Of a DNA stretch of 14,845 nucleotides, positions 12,853 through 14,845 are shown one piece after another; position 1 is the first letter of the stretch, and every line of letters starts with the position of its first letter. The DNA comes from JBBQZP01 sp038207585 (lineage in GTDB: Bacteria > Pseudomonadota > Alphaproteobacteria > Rhodobacterales > Rhodobacteraceae). Below the pieces are notes generated by a model. The model had not been told where the DNA came from. It saw nothing but the letters and a program-made list of their open reading frames with translations, and ran no database searches. Made by a program: the position numbers and the translations under genes. The stretch is from contig JBBQZP010000056.1 in the NCBI GenBank assembly GCA_038207585.1, forward strand, positions 1-14,845. The letters are read 5' to 3'.

Positions 12853-14592
12853 ATGACAGGCGTGGCCCGGCATAGCGGGATTCAGGCATGGTGGTCCGGG
12901 GTTTTGAACCGGAAGGCGGCGCGTCAGGCGCGCCGCGCAGCCCCTGCCAGTGGCTTTGTCTCGCAACCCGAACCTCGCACGATTGGCCAGTTCGCCCGTG
13001 GCAAGCAGTTGATTGCAGGGAATTTCCTGTTTTCAGGCCAACTGGTCGAGGCGCCGGGCGTTTTGCTGTGGGACCTGCCGCCCCCCGACAGCATGTTCGC
13101 GGATGAGGCGCATGGCTTTGGCTGGCTGGATGATCTTGCGGCGGTGGGTGACGGTGCGGCCCGAAAGCGCGCGCAGGACTGGACCTTTGGCTGGATTGCC
13201 ACCTACGGCCCCGGTCGCGGGCCGGGCTGGTCGCCGGACCTTACCGGGCGGCGGCTGATCCGCTGGATCAACCACGCGCTGTTGTTGCTCAACGGCAGCA
13301 GCACCGAACAATCCGCCAGCTTTTACCGCAGTCTTTCGGCGCAGACGGTTTTTCTGGCCCAACGCTGGCAGGCAGCAGCCCCCGGCCTGCCAAGGTTCGA
13401 GGCGCTGACCGGCCTGATTTACGCAGGCCTCGCCCTGACCGGGATGGAGGGGTACGTCGGCCCCGCTGTCGCAGCGCTTGCCCGCGATTGCAGCACCGAG
13501 ATTGACGCCCAAGGCGGCATTCCCACCCGCAACCCCGCACATTTGTTGGAGGTGTTCACCCTGCTGACATGGGCCGCGCAGGCGCTGGGCGAGGCGGGCC
13601 ACTCTGTTCACCCCGACCATCTGGCAGCGCTGCGGCGCATCGCCCCCACCCTGCGGGCTTTGCGCCATGCCGATGGCGGGCTGGCAAGGTTTCACGGAGG
13701 CGGGCGCGGGCTGGACGGGCGACTGGACCATGCACTTGCGCAGGCCGGTGCGCGGGCGGTGCAGCCATCGGGGCAAGCGATGGGATTCGCCCGGTTTTCG
13801 GGCGGGCGCACCACGCTGATCGTTGATGCCGCAGCCCCCCCCGCAGGCCGCGCCAGCCTTTCGGCCCATGCCTCGACCCTTGCGTTCGAGATGACCTCGG
13901 GGCGGCGTCCGGTCATCGTGAACTGCGGCTCTGGCGCGCCCTTCGGCCCGGACTGGCACCGCGCCGGGCGGGCCACCGCGTCACATTCCACCCTTTCGGT
14001 TGATGGCTATTCATCCTCGCGTCTCGCCGCTGGCGGGGCCGAGGTGATGACCGACCGCGCGCAGGTCATCACCGCAACCCCGATGCGGTTTGAACAGGGG
14101 CGCGGCATTTCTCTGGCGCATGACGGCTGGGCGCAGACCCACGGCCTGATCCATGCGCGCGAGCTTTTGTTGTCGGGTGACGGGCGCCGCGTGACCGGGC
14201 TGGATATGCTGGGGGCCACCACGCCCGACGAACAGCGCCGGTTCGAGGCGGTGATGACCCGCACAAAGCTGCAAGGCGTGCGCTATGCCCTGCGGTTCCA
14301 TCTGCACCCCGATGTCGATGCCGAGGTTGATCTGGGCGGATCGGCGGTATCGCTGGCGCTGAAATCGGGGGAAATCTGGGTCTTTCGACGGGAAGAAGGC
14401 GCAGACGTCACTCTTGAACCTTCGGTCTATCTGGAACGGGGCCGCCTCAAGCCCCGCGCCTGCCAGCAAATCGTGATTGCGGGGGTGTTGCAGGATTTTG
14501 AGGTGCAGATCGGCTGGACCTTGGCGAAGGCACAGGATACTCCGCTTGCCATTCGTGATGTCGAACGGGACGCGGACGACGCGCTGCCCTGA
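12853..14592 (+). CDS. Heparinase II/III family protein
   Basis: A large protein of 579 residues. The N-terminal half is helical and Trp-rich, like the alpha/alpha toroid of polysaccharide lyases. The heparinase II/III-like block lies at about 310-390: FARFSGGRTTLIVDAA, SAHASTLAFEMTSGRRPVIV with H339, NCGSGA, and GRATASHSTLSVDGYSSSR with H378. The rest is beta-sandwich-like. Unlike true secreted lyases it has no obvious signal peptide; the N-terminus is basic (RKAARQARR). The substrate is unknown and the heparin name should not be taken literally. It is 103 bases after rsmB and 18 bases before purH, an arrangement I recall from other Rhodobacteraceae, which suggests an envelope polysaccharide role rather than scavenging. 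The upstream AAAAAGG is a weak ribosome-binding site. Confidence 0.88.
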   Translation: MTGVARHSGIQAWWSGVLNRKAARQARRAAPASGFVSQPEPRTIGQFARGKQLIAGNFLFSGQLVEAPGVLLWDLPPPDSMFADEAHGFGWLDDLAAVGDGAARKRAQDWTFGWIATYGPGRGPGWSPDLTGRRLIRWINHALLLLNGSSTEQSASFYRSLSAQTVFLAQRWQAAAPGLPRFEALTGLIYAGLALTGMEGYVGPAVAALARDCSTEIDAQGGIPTRNPAHLLEVFTLLTWAAQALGEAGHSVHPDHLAALRRIAPTLRALRHADGGLARFHGGGRGLDGRLDHALAQAGARAVQPSGQAMGFARFSGGRTTLIVDAAAPPAGRASLSAHASTLAFEMTSGRRPVIVNCGSGAPFGPDWHRAGRATASHSTLSVDGYSSSRLAAGGAEVMTDRAQVITATPMRFEQGRGISLAHDGWAQTHGLIHARELLLSGDGRRVTGLDMLGATTPDEQRRFEAVMTRTKLQGVRYALRFHLHPDVDAEVDLGGSAVSLALKSGEIWVFRREEGADVTLEPSVYLERGRLKPRACQQIVIAGVLQDFEVQIGWTLAKAQDTPLAIRDVERDADDALP

Positions 14593-14610
14593 AGCCGAAG
14601 GGGAATTCAA

Positions 14611-14845
14611 ATGCTGCATCCTGCAACCGGAATTGTGCATGTCGGGCGGGCTTTGCTGTCGGTATCCGATAAGTCGGGACTACTTGATCTGGCCCGCGCG
14701 TTGGCGGTACAGGGGGTGGAACTTGTGTCCACGGGCGGCACCGCGCAGACACGGTGCGCAATGGCGATGAACTCCGCCGAGTCGCGGATATCCAGCGGGC
14801 GATCCTTCGGCAGGGGACTCTCGATCACATCCGTAATCCGCCCCG
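14611..14845 (+). CDS. purH: PurH (AICAR transformylase / IMP cyclohydrolase), N-terminal fragment
   Basis: The start of the bifunctional enzyme that does the last two steps of IMP synthesis. ATG at 14611 follows AAGGGG by eight bases, 18 bases after the heparinase gene. Residues 13-45 match the IMP cyclohydrolase domain well: RALLSVSDKSGLLDLARAL and GVELVSTGGTA. After STGGTAQT (residue 47, base 14751) the frame stays open to the window edge, but the sequence no longer resembles PurH, in which a run like LREAG and later GFPEMLDGRVKTLHP are expected. Either the gene is disrupted by a rearrangement here or the last ~95 bases are a false assembly join. Only 14611-14751 is reliable PurH. Confidence 0.8.
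   Translation, partial: MLHPATGIVHVGRALLSVSDKSGLLDLARALAVQGVELVSTGGTAQTRCAMAMNSAESRISSGRSFGRGLSITSVIRP
14750..14845 (-). other. Unplaced terminal segment, possibly the end of a minus-strand gene
   Basis: These ~95 bases do not fit PurH in the plus frame. On the minus strand one frame reads VIESPLPKDRPLDIRDSAEF followed by IAIAHRV, with mostly G/C third positions. It looks like genuine protein coding entering from beyond the window edge and breaking at about 14750. I cannot name the family. A plus-strand frame containing DELRRVADIQRAILRQG is the alternative. Confidence 0.35.

Noticed and set aside
13033..13959. A 308-residue minus-strand frame inside the heparinase-like gene
   Set aside because: Antisense shadow; low-complexity Gly/Arg/Ala composition and no motif.

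Overview
The window looks like a chromosomal segment from an alphaproteobacterium of the Rhodobacteraceae (Rhodobacterales). The evidence is high GC with strongly G/C-ending codons, protein sequences typical of that family, and neighbourhoods I recognise from it: dapB divergent from rbfA, and an rsmB-heparinase-purH run. I see no rRNA, tRNA, CRISPR array, transposase or phage gene. The family call and all gene names rest on reading the sequence, not on database searches.

Layout, left to right. Bases 1-367 are a non-coding leader with C-tracts and two compact palindromes in front of a plus-strand OFA-family (oxalate/formate antiporter-like) MFS transporter (368-2026). A strong hairpin terminator separates it from the convergent minus-strand pnp gene (2102-4234). 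Upstream of pnp, in the rpsO-pnp spacer, sits an AT-rich HNH endonuclease gene (4410-5189) that looks foreign. rpsO (5385-5654) follows with its own terminator. A 312-bp spacer then leads to a plus-strand RTX-type calcium-binding protein (5967-7046). The minus strand continues with a DUF1643 protein, truB, a secreted phosphodiester-glycosidase-like protein and rbfA (9865 down to 7169). dapB is read divergently from rbfA and is followed by a small secreted protein. A 57-residue DUF1674/SdhAF4 protein lies on the minus strand (11217-11390). The right end carries an rsmB-like rRNA methyltransferase, a heparinase II/III-family protein and the 5' end of purH.

How the genes work together. rbfA, truB, rpsO and pnp are the tail of the classical nusA-infB-rbfA-truB-rpsO-pnp translation/RNA-processing cluster. 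Here the order is kept but the cluster is broken by extra genes: a secreted NAGPA-like protein between rbfA and truB, DUF1643 plus an opposite-strand RTX gene between truB and rpsO, and the HNH gene between rpsO and pnp. rsmB adds another ribosome-maturation function. dapB (lysine and peptidoglycan precursors) and purH (purines) are housekeeping biosynthesis.

The most unusual points are the HNH gene island with inverted poly-G/poly-C flanks, the loss of PurH similarity in the last ~95 bases (a rearrangement or an assembly join), palindromic elements in several intergenic spacers, and a tandem duplication covering the ribosome-binding site of the SdhAF4-like gene. I do not see a convincing complete new defence or biosynthetic system.
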